Source: Bradyrhizobium diazoefficiens (lineage in GTDB: Bacteria; Pseudomonadota; Alphaproteobacteria; Rhizobiales; Xanthobacteraceae). From it: a DNA stretch of 64,000 bases. A program made the position numbers and the translations under genes. Positions 7,882 through 16,102 of this stretch are shown piece by piece. Positions within the stretch are counted from its first letter, which is position 1; every line of letters begins with the position of its first letter. The notes under the pieces were generated by a model. That model saw only the letters and a program-made list of their open reading frames with translations. It did not search any database and was not told where the DNA came from. The stretch lies in assembly GCF_018131015.1 (NCBI RefSeq), contig NZ_JAFCJJ010000030.1:17730-81729 (forward strand). The letters are read 5' to 3'.

Positions 7882-10569
7882 ATGTCCGCCGAATTGACGC
7901 CGCCTCACGAGAAAAAGCGAACCTTTTCGCTCTCCATCGGCCAGCTCACTTTCGGCAGCTTCATCCTGGTGCTGGCGGTGATCATCGTCACCTCGACCGC
8001 GAGCGTGATCGCGATCCGGCACATCGACACCACCTTTGCCGAGTTGCAGCGGTTGCAGAGCGTCGGCGACCTCGCCGAGGACATCGACCGCCGCATGAAC
8101 GAGCTGCGGCTGGCGGCGCGCGATTTCGTCACCGATCCCGGCGCCGGCATCCAGTTCAAGCAGGTGGGCGAGGCGGCGGCCACCCTCAGCGATATCCTGA
8201 AGAAGACCCGCCTTGAGCTCGCGCCCGAGCAGCAGGACATGATCGACGGGGTCACCGAGCGGCTCGCGACCTATCGCAGCGGCCTGGAACGAATCTCCAC
8301 CCTGATCGACCGGCGTGCCCTGCTGCTGGCCGGCCTGCCGCCGCTGCGCGACCGGTTCGACGCGGCGGTCGCCGGCACCGCGGACCGCGAGCTCGCCTCG
8401 CGCCTGTCGGAGGCGCAGAGCCGGATCGCGCTCGGGCTGCTCGCGCGCAACCCCTCCGCGGCCGAGCAGGCCGCGCAGGGCATGCGGACGATGGACATCG
8501 CCGACAGCGGGGTGAAGGCGGCCGTGAGCGAATATGCCGCGGCCATCGTCGCCGTGGCGGTCCGGGAGCGGCAGATCGCCGATATCGACCGCGAGGTGCT
8601 CGGCACCGAGGGCCGGCTGATCGGGCGCGTCACCGAACTGCTGCGCGAGGTCAGCGCACGGCGTGGCCACGTGCTGTCGCGCGACTTCGCCCGCACCCTG
8701 ACCGAAGCGCGGTGGCAGAGCATCGTGCTCGGCACCATCGGCGTCCTGATCGGCATCGCCGCGGCATGGTTCGTGGTGCGGCGGACCGTGCGTCCGCTGG
8801 CCCAGATCGCAAGGTCCATTCGCGCGCTGGCGGCGGGCGAGAAGAATACCTCGATCCCGTCGGCCGACCTCGGCAACGAGATCGGTGATATTGCCCGCGC
8901 CGCCGAAGTGTTCCGCCGCGCGCTGGAGGAGGCCGACACGGCGCGGGAGGCGGCGGTGCGTGCGCTCACCGAGCAGCGCCTCGCCGAGGAAAGCTACCGA
9001 AAGCTGTTCGAGGGCTCGATCGACGGCATCTACGTGACGACGCCGGCCGGCGACCTCGTCAACGCCAATCCGGCGCTGGCGCGGATGATGGGCTATGACA
9101 GCCCGCAGCATCTCATCGACAGCATCAACGACATCGCCCACACGATCTACGTTCATCCCGAGGCGCGTGAGGAGTATCAGCGGCTGATGAACCGCGACGG
9201 GATGGTCCGCGAGTTCGAATACCAGGTGCGCCAGCGCAGCGGCAACATCCTGTGGCTGTCCGACAGCGCGACCGCGGTGCGCGACGAGCAGGGCGGCATC
9301 GTCCGCTATGAGGGCACGCTGCGCGACATTACCGACCAGAAGCGGGCGGAAGATGCCATCGCCGAAGGCCGGCGCCTGCTCCAGCAGGTCATCGACACCG
9401 TGCCGGCGGTCATCAACGTCAAGGACCGCGACCTGCGCTATGTGCTGATGAACCGCTACATGGCGGGCATCTTCGGCATCGAGCCGAGCGAAGCCATCGG
9501 GCGCACCACCGCCGACCTGATGTCGCGCTACGGCGCGGCCAAGACCGACGAGAACGACAGGCGCGTGCTCAAGCTGCGCAAGGGCCTCGGCTTCTACGAG
9601 GAGGAGTACAAGGACGCCTCCGGCAACATGCGGCAATGGCTCGTCAACAAGCTGCCGCTGCTCGATGCCGCCGGCGAAATCGAGCGGATCGTCACGGTGG
9701 CGCTCGACATCGGCGAGCGCAAGCGCGGCGAGCAGGAGATGCGGAAGGCCAAGGACGCCGCCGAGACCGCGCTGCGCAACTTGCGCGAGACCCAGGCTTC
9801 GCTGATCGAGGCGGAGAAGCTCGCCGCACTCGGCCGGCTCGTCGCCGGCGTCGCCCACGAGGTCAACAACCCCGTCGGCATCAGCCTGACGGTTGCGTCC
9901 GCGCTCGAGCGCAAGACCGCGATGTTCAGTGCCGAGGTCGAGCGTGGCGAGCTGCGTCGCTCGACGCTCAACGACTTCCTCTACACCAGCCGCGATGCGT
10001 CCGCGCAGCTCGTGTCCAATCTCAACCGTGCGGCCGAGCTGATCCAGTCGTTCAAGCAGGTCGCCGCCGACCGCAATTATTCGGATCAGCGCATCTTCGA
10101 TCTCGCCGACCTGACCGAGCAGGTGGTGATGAGCCTGCGGCCGGGCCTGCGCAAGCAGAACCTGACGCTCAACGTCGAGTGCCAGCCCAATCTGACCATG
10201 AACAGCTATCCCGGCCCGTACGGCCAGGTGCTGACCAACCTGTTTCTCAACGCGGTGGCGCACGCCTTCCCGGAGGGACGGCCCGGCATCATCGACATCC
10301 AGGTGCGCGAGTCCGGCAAGGACAATGTCGAGATTATCGTCTCGGACAATGGCTGCGGCATGAGTCTCGACGTGCGCCGCCGCGCCTTCGATCCATTCTT
10401 CACGACGCGGCGCGACCAGGGCGGTACCGGCCTCGGCCTGCACATCGTCTACAGCATCGTCACCAACCGGCTGGGCGGGCGGCTCGACCTCGATTCCGAG
10501 CCGGGTGGCGGCACGCGGATCCAGATCATCCTGCCGCGCGTGGCGCCGCTCGAACAGGCGGCGGAATAA
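7882..10569 (+). CDS. Membrane histidine kinase with sensor, HAMP and two PAS domains
   Basis: This is an 895-residue sensor kinase. A membrane helix at about 20-43 and a second at 279-300 enclose a roughly 235-residue, mostly helical periplasmic sensor. They are followed by HAMP (about 300-352), PAS1 ('FEGSIDGIYVTTPAG'), PAS2 ('VIDTVPAVINVKDRDLRY') and a kinase core. The phosphorylated His659 lies in 'GVAHEVNNPVG', the HEVNNP subclass. The ATPase boxes are 'LTNLFLNAVAHAF', 'DNGCGM' and 'GGTGLGLHIV'. The ATG at 7882 (MSAELTPPHE) is preferred over a GTG at 7831. No response regulator is adjacent, so it is an orphan kinase here. The ligand is unknown. Confidence 0.88.
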   Translation: MSAELTPPHEKKRTFSLSIGQLTFGSFILVLAVIIVTSTASVIAIRHIDTTFAELQRLQSVGDLAEDIDRRMNELRLAARDFVTDPGAGIQFKQVGEAAATLSDILKKTRLELAPEQQDMIDGVTERLATYRSGLERISTLIDRRALLLAGLPPLRDRFDAAVAGTADRELASRLSEAQSRIALGLLARNPSAAEQAAQGMRTMDIADSGVKAAVSEYAAAIVAVAVRERQIADIDREVLGTEGRLIGRVTELLREVSARRGHVLSRDFARTLTEARWQSIVLGTIGVLIGIAAAWFVVRRTVRPLAQIARSIRALAAGEKNTSIPSADLGNEIGDIARAAEVFRRALEEADTAREAAVRALTEQRLAEESYRKLFEGSIDGIYVTTPAGDLVNANPALARMMGYDSPQHLIDSINDIAHTIYVHPEAREEYQRLMNRDGMVREFEYQVRQRSGNILWLSDSATAVRDEQGGIVRYEGTLRDITDQKRAEDAIAEGRRLLQQVIDTVPAVINVKDRDLRYVLMNRYMAGIFGIEPSEAIGRTTADLMSRYGAAKTDENDRRVLKLRKGLGFYEEEYKDASGNMRQWLVNKLPLLDAAGEIERIVTVALDIGERKRGEQEMRKAKDAAETALRNLRETQASLIEAEKLAALGRLVAGVAHEVNNPVGISLTVASALERKTAMFSAEVERGELRRSTLNDFLYTSRDASAQLVSNLNRAAELIQSFKQVAADRNYSDQRIFDLADLTEQVVMSLRPGLRKQNLTLNVECQPNLTMNSYPGPYGQVLTNLFLNAVAHAFPEGRPGIIDIQVRESGKDNVEIIVSDNGCGMSLDVRRRAFDPFFTTRRDQGGTGLGLHIVYSIVTNRLGGRLDLDSEPGGGTRIQIILPRVAPLEQAAE

Positions 10570-10573
10570 CGCT

Positions 10574-10924
10574 CTAATCCGCCTCGGCAAGCTTGTGCAG
10601 GGTGGCGCCAAAAATCTGGCTGGCCTTGCCGACGAGGGCCGTTCCCGTCATCTCCGCGCGCGTATCGGTGAAGGTGCCGCTGACGCCGATGCCAACCGGC
10701 GCCGGACCGCCGAACAACGGATTGTCGTTGCCGCGCGGGGTGGTGTGCCGCTGCACCAGCACCTCGCCCTTGAAGGTGTTGTCCTTCACCTTGTAGCTGC
10801 CGGTATAATAGAGATAGGCATCGCCGCCGAGAATCTTGCCGTCGCGGAAAAGAATCACGCCGCTGCCCTTGCCGACTCGACCATCGAGCAGCGTCACGTG
10901 AATCGAATAGAGGCCGTTCATCAT
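10574..10924 (-). CDS. GrlR-like small regulatory-domain protein
   Basis: The 116-residue protein begins MMNGLYSIHVTLLDGRVGKG and continues 'GVILFRDGKILGGDAYLYYTG' in short pieces of beta strand. It resembles the beta-barrel fold of GrlR, a negative regulator of type III secretion in enteropathogenic E. coli; Bradyrhizobium has many such single-domain proteins with no link to that system. Two adjacent ATGs (10924, 10921) are equally possible starts. It is convergent with the upstream kinase, separated by only 4 bp. The role is unknown. Confidence 0.65.
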   Translation of the reverse strand: MMNGLYSIHVTLLDGRVGKGSGVILFRDGKILGGDAYLYYTGSYKVKDNTFKGEVLVQRHTTPRGNDNPLFGGPAPVGIGVSGTFTDTRAEMTGTALVGKASQIFGATLHKLAEAD

Positions 10925-11280
10925 AACGTCCCGCAGCCCGGCCGCCATCGCCCAACGGCGTAACCGGTCCTCTTTTATGCCAAAGCGCGTTCCGGCGCGC
11001 AACGCGGCAGTTTTGCCGGCCGGCAAGCCGGCGCGATATCCCGCTCCGCAATTGTCCCGCCCTTGTTTGTGACGCGGGCGTGACACCCGCCGCCTGCGGC
11101 GACACAGAAGTCGCGACATCGAGTTGGCCCGCGAAATGCATAGCCCTTGTGGCACGGGCCGCGGGGTGCTGGAGCAAGAGCAACGTGACCAACTGGATCG
11201 CTTCCGGCGGCCATGAGCCGCGACCGTACAGTGCGCGTCCCACCCATTTCGAAAAAGAACGACGGCAAGATGCCAACGCG
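10925..11280. other. Divergent intergenic region
   Basis: The region holds promoters for the leftward GrlR-like gene and the rightward exported protein. A hairpin 'GCCGGCCGGCAAGCCGGC' lies near 11015. Overlapping open frames in it have no domain support. No clear sigma-70 boxes were identified. Confidence 0.4.
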
Positions 11281-11682
11281 GTGCGCTGGCCAGGCGGAGC
11301 GACGGTGGCTTGTGCCTTGGCCCTGATCGCGCTCGCCACCCCCTTCGGGTACGCGCGCGACCGCGGTCAGTTCGTCAATACCAATGCCGAGTTGAAGGCC
11401 TGGTTCGACGGTCTGCGCAGCGGCAAGGGGCCATGCTGCTCCGATGCCGACGGCTCGGCGCTCTCCGATACCGACTGGGAAAGCAGGGACGGACACTATC
11501 GCGTCCGCGTCCCGCGCCGTGGCTACGTGCTGGAAGACCAGCAGCAGGAGTTCGTGTGGATCGACGTGCCCGAGGAAGCCGTCATCTCCGAGCCAAATCG
11601 CGTGGGCCGGACCATGGTATGGCCGATCTACGGCTACATGGGCGTCACCATCCGCTGCTTTATGCCCGGCAGCATGACGTAA
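11281..11682 (+). CDS. Small exported protein with PCCSDADG motif
   Basis: A 133-residue protein if translation begins at the GTG at 11281. It then has a clear signal peptide ('GGATVACALALIALATPFGYA') followed by a mature domain containing 'GKGPCCSDADG' and 'GYVLEDQQQEFVWIDVPEEA', ending near a third Cys ('IRCFMPGS'). Small periplasmic proteins with this twin-Cys motif are common in Bradyrhizobium and have no known function. Upstream in-frame codons reach 11080 but are not signal-like. The start is uncertain. Confidence 0.6.
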   Translation: MRWPGGATVACALALIALATPFGYARDRGQFVNTNAELKAWFDGLRSGKGPCCSDADGSALSDTDWESRDGHYRVRVPRRGYVLEDQQQEFVWIDVPEEAVISEPNRVGRTMVWPIYGYMGVTIRCFMPGSMT

Positions 11683-11733
11683 GCGCGCAGCAGCACGGCT
11701 GGACCAGCCGAGGCCCGGCACGGCCGTGCCGCG

Positions 11734-12117
11734 TCAGGCATACTTCTTGTCGCGCTCGAGCAATTCGATCGAGATGCCTTCGGGCCCCCTGATGAAGCAG
11801 ATGCGCACGCCGGGCCGGATCGTGGTCGGCTCGCGCGTGAAGGTCACGCCCTTGGCCTTGATCTCGGCCGCGACCGCGTCGATGTCCTTCACGGCCAGGC
11901 CGAAATGGTCGAGGCCCTGATGCGGGTGCGGGGGCGGCGGGTTGACGGCGTTGTCGCCCTCCAGCGGTGCGATGAAGATCCTTGCACCGCCAAGGTTGAC
12001 GTCGATCCGTCCGGGCGCGCGCACGATCTCGCCGCCGAGGATGTCCCGCAGCCAGGCTGCGGTCGCCTCCGGATCGGGGCTGCGCAGGTGAACATGGTCC
12101 CAAGTGACGACTGGCAT
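11734..12117 (-). CDS. VOC-family (glyoxalase/dioxygenase fold) protein
   Basis: A 127-residue protein with paired beta-alpha-beta-beta-beta units. It starts MPVVTWDHVHLRSPDP, where His9 is a metal-ligand candidate, has 'GLDHFGLAVKDID' in the second unit, and ends 'PEGISIELLERDKKYA' with the C-terminal Glu ligand. This matches lactoylglutathione lyase-like VOC enzymes; the precise reaction is not evident. An excellent AAGGAG site 8-9 bases upstream fixes the ATG at 12117. It is monocistronic on the minus strand. Confidence 0.85.
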   Translation of the reverse strand: MPVVTWDHVHLRSPDPEATAAWLRDILGGEIVRAPGRIDVNLGGARIFIAPLEGDNAVNPPPPHPHQGLDHFGLAVKDIDAVAAEIKAKGVTFTREPTTIRPGVRICFIRGPEGISIELLERDKKYA

Positions 12118-12350
12118 GTTGATGAACTCCTTGCGGGGCCGCGACCCAAATCTGTTACCCAAGTGTCTCTTACCTAAGTGCCTTGTCGATGTCTCTTACC
12201 CCCGATTCGCACGCCCGCGGGAACCAAAGTTCGCCTCGCGGATTGAGCAAGAGGCGAACGGCCGCGCGGCCGCAGAACGGCCGCATCGCTGCCGCATGAC
12301 GAGGCGATGGACGCTGGCAGGCGCGCGGGCCGGCATGTGGTGACGCAGCC

Positions 12351-12911
12351 ATGAACGCAGGGTCTGGCGGGATCGGATCGGGAAGCTTCGTCGGGAACGG
12401 CGAGGTCCTGCCACGGTCCGGCCCTGCGCCCGGTATCTGGTTCAAGCGTGGCATGCTGTGGATCTTGGCTGCGACGGTGGTCGGTTGCGCCGTCTGGGTG
12501 CTGATACCGCCCTCCGAAGGCAACATCGTGCAGACCGAACCGGCGACACTGGCGCTGGCGACGGTCGATCCTGTGCGTGAAACCTCTGTCCAGTCCCAAG
12601 GGCCGGCAGCGGAACCGGCCGGGCTCGACCGGCTGAAGATCTCGTCCCAGACGTGGCGGCGCGGCGGGCTCGGCTCGAAGGCGCTGGTGACCTTCACGCT
12701 CCGAAATGACAACGACTTTGCCGTAAAGGACGTCGAAATCGTCTGCGCCTTTGCCCGGCGCGATGGCAGTCATCTGACCGACCGCAGCCGCGTGTTCGCC
12801 GATACCGTGAGCATGAAGAGCCGCAAGACCTTTGCTCGCGTTCCGGTCGGCTTCGTCAACGTCAACGCCGATCAGGCGAAATGCTCGCTGGTGACCGCGC
12901 GACGTGCCTAA
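12351..12911 (+). CDS. Membrane-anchored protein of unknown function
   Basis: A 186-residue protein with a glycine-rich cytoplasmic N-terminus, one membrane helix (about 34-52, 'MLWILAATVVGCAVWVLIPP'), a low-complexity linker, and a C-terminal beta-rich domain with 'LVTFTLRNDNDFAVKDVEI' and two cysteines. The domain resembles FxLYD-type immunoglobulin-like folds that describe interactions of 'sustained' residues; I do not assign one. The C-terminal part is presumably periplasmic. Confidence 0.65.
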   Translation: MNAGSGGIGSGSFVGNGEVLPRSGPAPGIWFKRGMLWILAATVVGCAVWVLIPPSEGNIVQTEPATLALATVDPVRETSVQSQGPAAEPAGLDRLKISSQTWRRGGLGSKALVTFTLRNDNDFAVKDVEIVCAFARRDGSHLTDRSRVFADTVSMKSRKTFARVPVGFVNVNADQAKCSLVTARRA

Positions 12912-13059
12912 AGCCTGGCGCCGTGCTTAGCGGAAAGTTACGCCACCGCCTCGCGTCAAAAACTTGGGGTGCGATTTGAACCGAATGGCGGCGGCAGGAA
13001 CCAATGAGAGGATCGCCTGTTAAGGCGTAGAGCCTGCGCGCAGATGCGCGGGCGGAGCG

Positions 13060-13605
13060 ATGCCAATGCCCATCTTTCGCTATTTCATTTTCGTCGGTGG
13101 AGCGCTGCTCGCACTGTTGTTCGCCGCGGACTTCGTCTGGCCGGCACCACCCGCCGCGCAGGCCAGCGCGACCGCGAGCAACGACCAGCCGACGATCAGG
13201 ATCCGGTCCGATCGGCATTTGCCCGACCGCGTGGTGCTCGATACCAGCCAGCCGACCATTGCTTCGCCGGCGGTGAAGACGGCCGCCGTGGCCGCGCCGC
13301 AGCAGTCGGCGCAGGACGGCGTCTCGCCGGCTCTGGCGGAGATGTCGGCCAAGGCGCGGGTGCGCGAGACCTTTGCCCAGTTCACGCCGACGGCAAAGAC
13401 CGATGCGGCAAGGAAGGCGGATGCCAAGCCTCAGGCTCAAGCCCAGGCTCAGGTTCCTCAGGCCCAGATACCTGCGACCCAGACCCAGCCGAAGCGCAGG
13501 GTTGCCAGGACACATCCGGCGTCGCAGTACTACGGTCAGTCCTACGGCCGGCCGATGATGGTCGCGCAGCAGCCGCACTTCGGCATGTTCAACAACACCT
13601 GGTAA
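13060..13605 (+). CDS. Signal-anchored low-complexity protein
   Basis: A 181-residue protein with an N-terminal hydrophobic anchor ('YFIFVGGALLALLFAADFVW') and a disordered remainder rich in Ala, Gln and Pro, including an 'AQAQAQAQVPQAQ' run around residues 125-145. It ends in the conserved-looking 'YYGQSYGRPMMVAQQPHFG'. There is no recognisable domain. An ATG at 13066 is an alternative start. Probably a periplasmic or envelope protein. Confidence 0.6.
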   Translation: MPMPIFRYFIFVGGALLALLFAADFVWPAPPAAQASATASNDQPTIRIRSDRHLPDRVVLDTSQPTIASPAVKTAAVAAPQQSAQDGVSPALAEMSAKARVRETFAQFTPTAKTDAARKADAKPQAQAQAQVPQAQIPATQTQPKRRVARTHPASQYYGQSYGRPMMVAQQPHFGMFNNTW

Positions 13606-13627
13606 GCACGGCCTCGACCCGCCTCGG

Positions 13628-13655
13628 CAGGGCCGGGGGAGGGCTTTTTATTGTC
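13628..13655 (+). terminator. Possible rho-independent terminator
   Basis: CCTCGGC AGG GCCGGGG can pair (one G-U) downstream of the 13605 stop, and GAGGGCTTTTTATT follows. The T run begins several bases after the stem, so this is a weak call. Confidence 0.35.
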
Positions 13656-13756
13656 TCGCCGCTCTGCTATCCGGACACATCCGAAGGTCGCCCTGCGTAC
13701 TGGCTTGCCAGCGAGCGCGCGGCGCTTCTCGGTCTAGGCCCGACGCCCGGGCCAAG

Positions 13757-13833
13757 GCGCTCGTAGCTCAGCTGGATAGAGCATCGGATTTCGATTCCGA
13801 GGGTCGGAGGTTCGAATCCTTCCGAGCGCGCCA
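13757..13833 (+). tRNA. tRNA-Arg (anticodon UCG)
   Basis: A 77-nt cloverleaf. Acceptor GCGCTCG pairs with CGAGCGC, discriminator G, CCA encoded at 13831-13833. The D arm is GCTC/GAGC and the anticodon stem TCGGA/TCCGA with loop TTTCGAT, which places TCG at positions 34-36. The T loop is TTCGAAT. It reads CGA arginine codons. The 3' end is a classic integration target, and an integrase remnant lies 7 bp downstream. Confidence 0.96.
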
Positions 13834-13839
13834 GCAAAA

Positions 13840-13977
13840 TCAATAACTTACGTTGGCTTCCGCCACTTTCTGTGCCTCCTTGGGCATCGTGAGAGAAAGC
13901 ACTCTCATGGCAGCCGAGGTGTTACTGTGGCCACGGCTGCGATGGAACTCGCGTCCCCTTCGTTCTAATCGCCGCAC
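13840..13977 (-). pseudogene. Decayed tyrosine recombinase C-terminus beside tRNA-Arg
   Basis: The minus strand encodes 45 codons between two stops, containing 'RGHSNTSAAMRVLSLTMPKE' and then 'AQKVAEANVSY'. This matches the box II end of tyrosine integrases, whose usual form is 'LGHSNTS-TMRVYAH-MPKEAQ'. The box II Gly-His survives, but the catalytic Tyr and the following His both read Leu. It is therefore a dead fragment. It lies immediately 3' of the tRNA, where integrative elements insert, and marks the left edge of the sugar-biosynthesis island. The identification rests on motif memory only. Confidence 0.55.
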
Positions 13978-14037
13978 TCAAGGGAAGGCAGAAGGTCATA
14001 TGTTTTCGATAAGAAAGTCTCGTTGCTGCAGTGCCCC

Positions 14038-15012
14038 ATGAGCAAGGATAGCATCGCATTATCGATCGTCGTGCCGGTCTACAAGGAGGCCGGCAACATC
14101 GGCCCGTTCCTGCAGCGTGCCGAGGCGGTCGTGACCAGGCTCGGCGTCAGCTACGAAATCATCTTCGCCCTGGATCCGTCGCCCGACGACACCGAGGCGG
14201 TGATCCTGCGCGAGATCGAACGCAATCCCGCGGTGAAGCTCATCCTGTTCTCCCGCCGTTTCGGTCAGCCTGCCGCGACGATGGCGGGCATATTGAACTG
14301 CACAGGTGAAAAGTGCGTCGTGATCGACGTCGATCTCCAGGATCCGCCGGAAGTCATCGAGCAACTCTACGCGAAAATGGCGGAAGGCTATGAAGTCGTC
14401 TATGCGATGCGCTCGTCCCGCGAAGGCGAAACGCTCGTCAAGCGAGCGGTGTCCTATTTCGGTTACACGGTTATCAACCGTCTGAGCGATGTCGAGATCC
14501 CGCGCAACACCGGCGATTTCCGCATCATCTCGCGCCGGGTCATCGAGGAATTGCGCGGATTATCCGAATCGCACGGATTTCTGCGCGGCATGGTCGCTTT
14601 CGTCGGCTTCAAGCAGACGGCTGTGTTGTACGACCGCGCCGAGCGTTTCGCCGGGACCGGCAACTACAATCGCCTCGTGGGGTCGCTGCGGATTGGACTT
14701 AATGGCCTGGTTGGCTTCAGCAGCCGCCCGCTGCAGATGATGTCGATGGTCGGCTTCGCGGTGGCGGCGATCAGTTTTGCGCTTGGAATGTGGTACCTGA
14801 TCCAGAAGCTCATCGGTGTCGAGCTGACCCCGGGATTGCCCACGACGGTCCTGGTCGTGTCCTTTTTCTCGGGGGTTCAGTTGCTGTCGTTGGGCTTCGT
14901 GGGCGAGTATATCGGTCGCATTTACGATGAAGCGAAGCGCAGGCCGATGTATATCGTTGATCGCAAAGTGAATTTTTCCGGGTCCTTCGGCCGGTCGGCT
15001 GACGAGGCTTAG
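14038..15012 (+). CDS. Family 2 glycosyltransferase, polyprenyl-phosphate sugar transferase type
   Basis: A 324-residue GT2 enzyme. 'IVVPVYKEAGNI' opens the GT-A fold, and the metal site 'IDVDLQDPPEVI' lies at 96-107. 'NTGDFRIISRRV' is the acceptor region, and two C-terminal membrane helices (about 232-255 and 266-290) follow. This is the organisation of ArnC, GtrB and bacterial DPM1-like proteins, which load a sugar onto undecaprenyl phosphate at the inner membrane. The ATG at 14038 gives MSKDSIALSIV; a TTG at 14023 is less likely. It is the first gene of the island and would supply a lipid-linked sugar to a GT-C enzyme such as the 22869 gene. Confidence 0.87.
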   Translation: MSKDSIALSIVVPVYKEAGNIGPFLQRAEAVVTRLGVSYEIIFALDPSPDDTEAVILREIERNPAVKLILFSRRFGQPAATMAGILNCTGEKCVVIDVDLQDPPEVIEQLYAKMAEGYEVVYAMRSSREGETLVKRAVSYFGYTVINRLSDVEIPRNTGDFRIISRRVIEELRGLSESHGFLRGMVAFVGFKQTAVLYDRAERFAGTGNYNRLVGSLRIGLNGLVGFSSRPLQMMSMVGFAVAAISFALGMWYLIQKLIGVELTPGLPTTVLVVSFFSGVQLLSLGFVGEYIGRIYDEAKRRPMYIVDRKVNFSGSFGRSADEA

Positions 15013-15109
15013 CAATGATGCCGGATGCCGTCATGCCTGGAGAGCGGTGGCGTATGGCCGCGGGTGAGCGCAGTTTCCCCCCTGTTTCGCCCGGAGGCGG
15101 TTGCCCCGC

Positions 15110-16102
15110 ATGGAACGCAGCCCGAAAGCCCCTGTAATGCCGGCCATGCGATGCTTCGTCACGGGGGCGGCCGGCTTCATCGGCAGCAGCCTGGTCGACC
15201 GGCTTCTTGCCGCCGGGCACAGTGTCGTCGGTTACGACAATCTTTCGACCGGCCAGCGCCGCTTCCTGCAAGGGGCTTCGGCGTCGCCGCGGTTCGAACT
15301 GGTCGAGGCGGATCTCCTCGGGGACGATTTGCTGCGGTCGTCCATCGCCGGTTGCGACATCGTGTTTCATCTGGCGGCCAATGCGGATGTCCGGTTCGGC
15401 ACGCACCATCCGTTCAGGGATCTCGAGCAGAACACCATCGCGACCTACAATTTGCTGGAAGCCATGCGGGCGAGCGGCATCAAGCGGATTGCGTTTTCCT
15501 CGACCGGCTCGGTCTATGGCGAGTCCACGCTGTTTCCGACGCCGGAGAACGCGCCGTTCCCGGTGCAGACCTCGCTCTACGGCAACTCCAAGGTTGCAGC
15601 CGAAGGCCTGATTTCGTCCTATTGCGAAGGCTTCGGCTTCCAGGGCTTCATCTTCCGCTTCGTCTCGATATTGGGCGAGCGATACACGCACGGCCACGTC
15701 CTGGACTTCTATCGGAAGCTGCTGGCCGATCCGTCCCGCCTGGAAGTGCTTGGCAACGGCAGGCAGCGCAAATCCTACCTCTACGTTCAGGACTGCATCG
15801 ACGCGATGCTGCTGGCGATCGAGCGCGCCACCGGTCGCGTCAATATCTTCAATCTCGGCCAGGACGAATACTGCGAGGTCAACCAGTCCATCGGCTGGAT
15901 CTGCGAGCGCCTCGCGTTGAAGCCGCAGCTGGCCTATACCGGCGGTGATCGCGGCTGGGTCGGCGACAACCCGTTCATCTTTCTCGATTGCAGCCGTATG
16001 CGCGCATTGGGCTGGACGCCCAAGAAGTCGATTCAGACGAGCGTGATCGCAACCCTTGAATATCTGATCGCCAATCCCTGGGTGATGGAGGCGCGGCCGT
16101 GA
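15110..16102 (+). CDS. NAD-dependent epimerase/dehydratase (extended SDR)
   Basis: A protein of about 330 residues with 'FVTGAAGFIGSSLVDRLL', 'HLAANADVR' and the catalytic 'SLYGNSKVAAE' Tyr-Lys pair with 'SSTGSVYGES' before it. It is related to UDP-glucose 4-epimerases and GDP-sugar epimerases/dehydratases. The start is unclear: ATG at 15110 has GGAGG 12 bases upstream, while ATGs at 15137 and 15146 sit closer to the conserved fold. It would change the stereochemistry or deoxygenate the nucleotide sugar made by this cluster. The next gene overlaps its stop by 4 bp. Confidence 0.85.
   Translation: MERSPKAPVMPAMRCFVTGAAGFIGSSLVDRLLAAGHSVVGYDNLSTGQRRFLQGASASPRFELVEADLLGDDLLRSSIAGCDIVFHLAANADVRFGTHHPFRDLEQNTIATYNLLEAMRASGIKRIAFSSTGSVYGESTLFPTPENAPFPVQTSLYGNSKVAAEGLISSYCEGFGFQGFIFRFVSILGERYTHGHVLDFYRKLLADPSRLEVLGNGRQRKSYLYVQDCIDAMLLAIERATGRVNIFNLGQDEYCEVNQSIGWICERLALKPQLAYTGGDRGWVGDNPFIFLDCSRMRALGWTPKKSIQTSVIATLEYLIANPWVMEARP

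Noticed and set aside
7792..10611. A 939-codon open frame on the minus strand across the histidine kinase.
   Set aside because: It is the antisense of a kinase with all motifs intact; the product is Arg/His/Leu-rich with no domain. High GC makes such long shadows common here.
13420..13480. Repetitive GCTCAGGCCCAG-like sequence, checked as a possible repeat array.
   Set aside because: It is the coding sequence for the Ala/Gln-rich run of the 13060 protein, with no spacers and no array structure.
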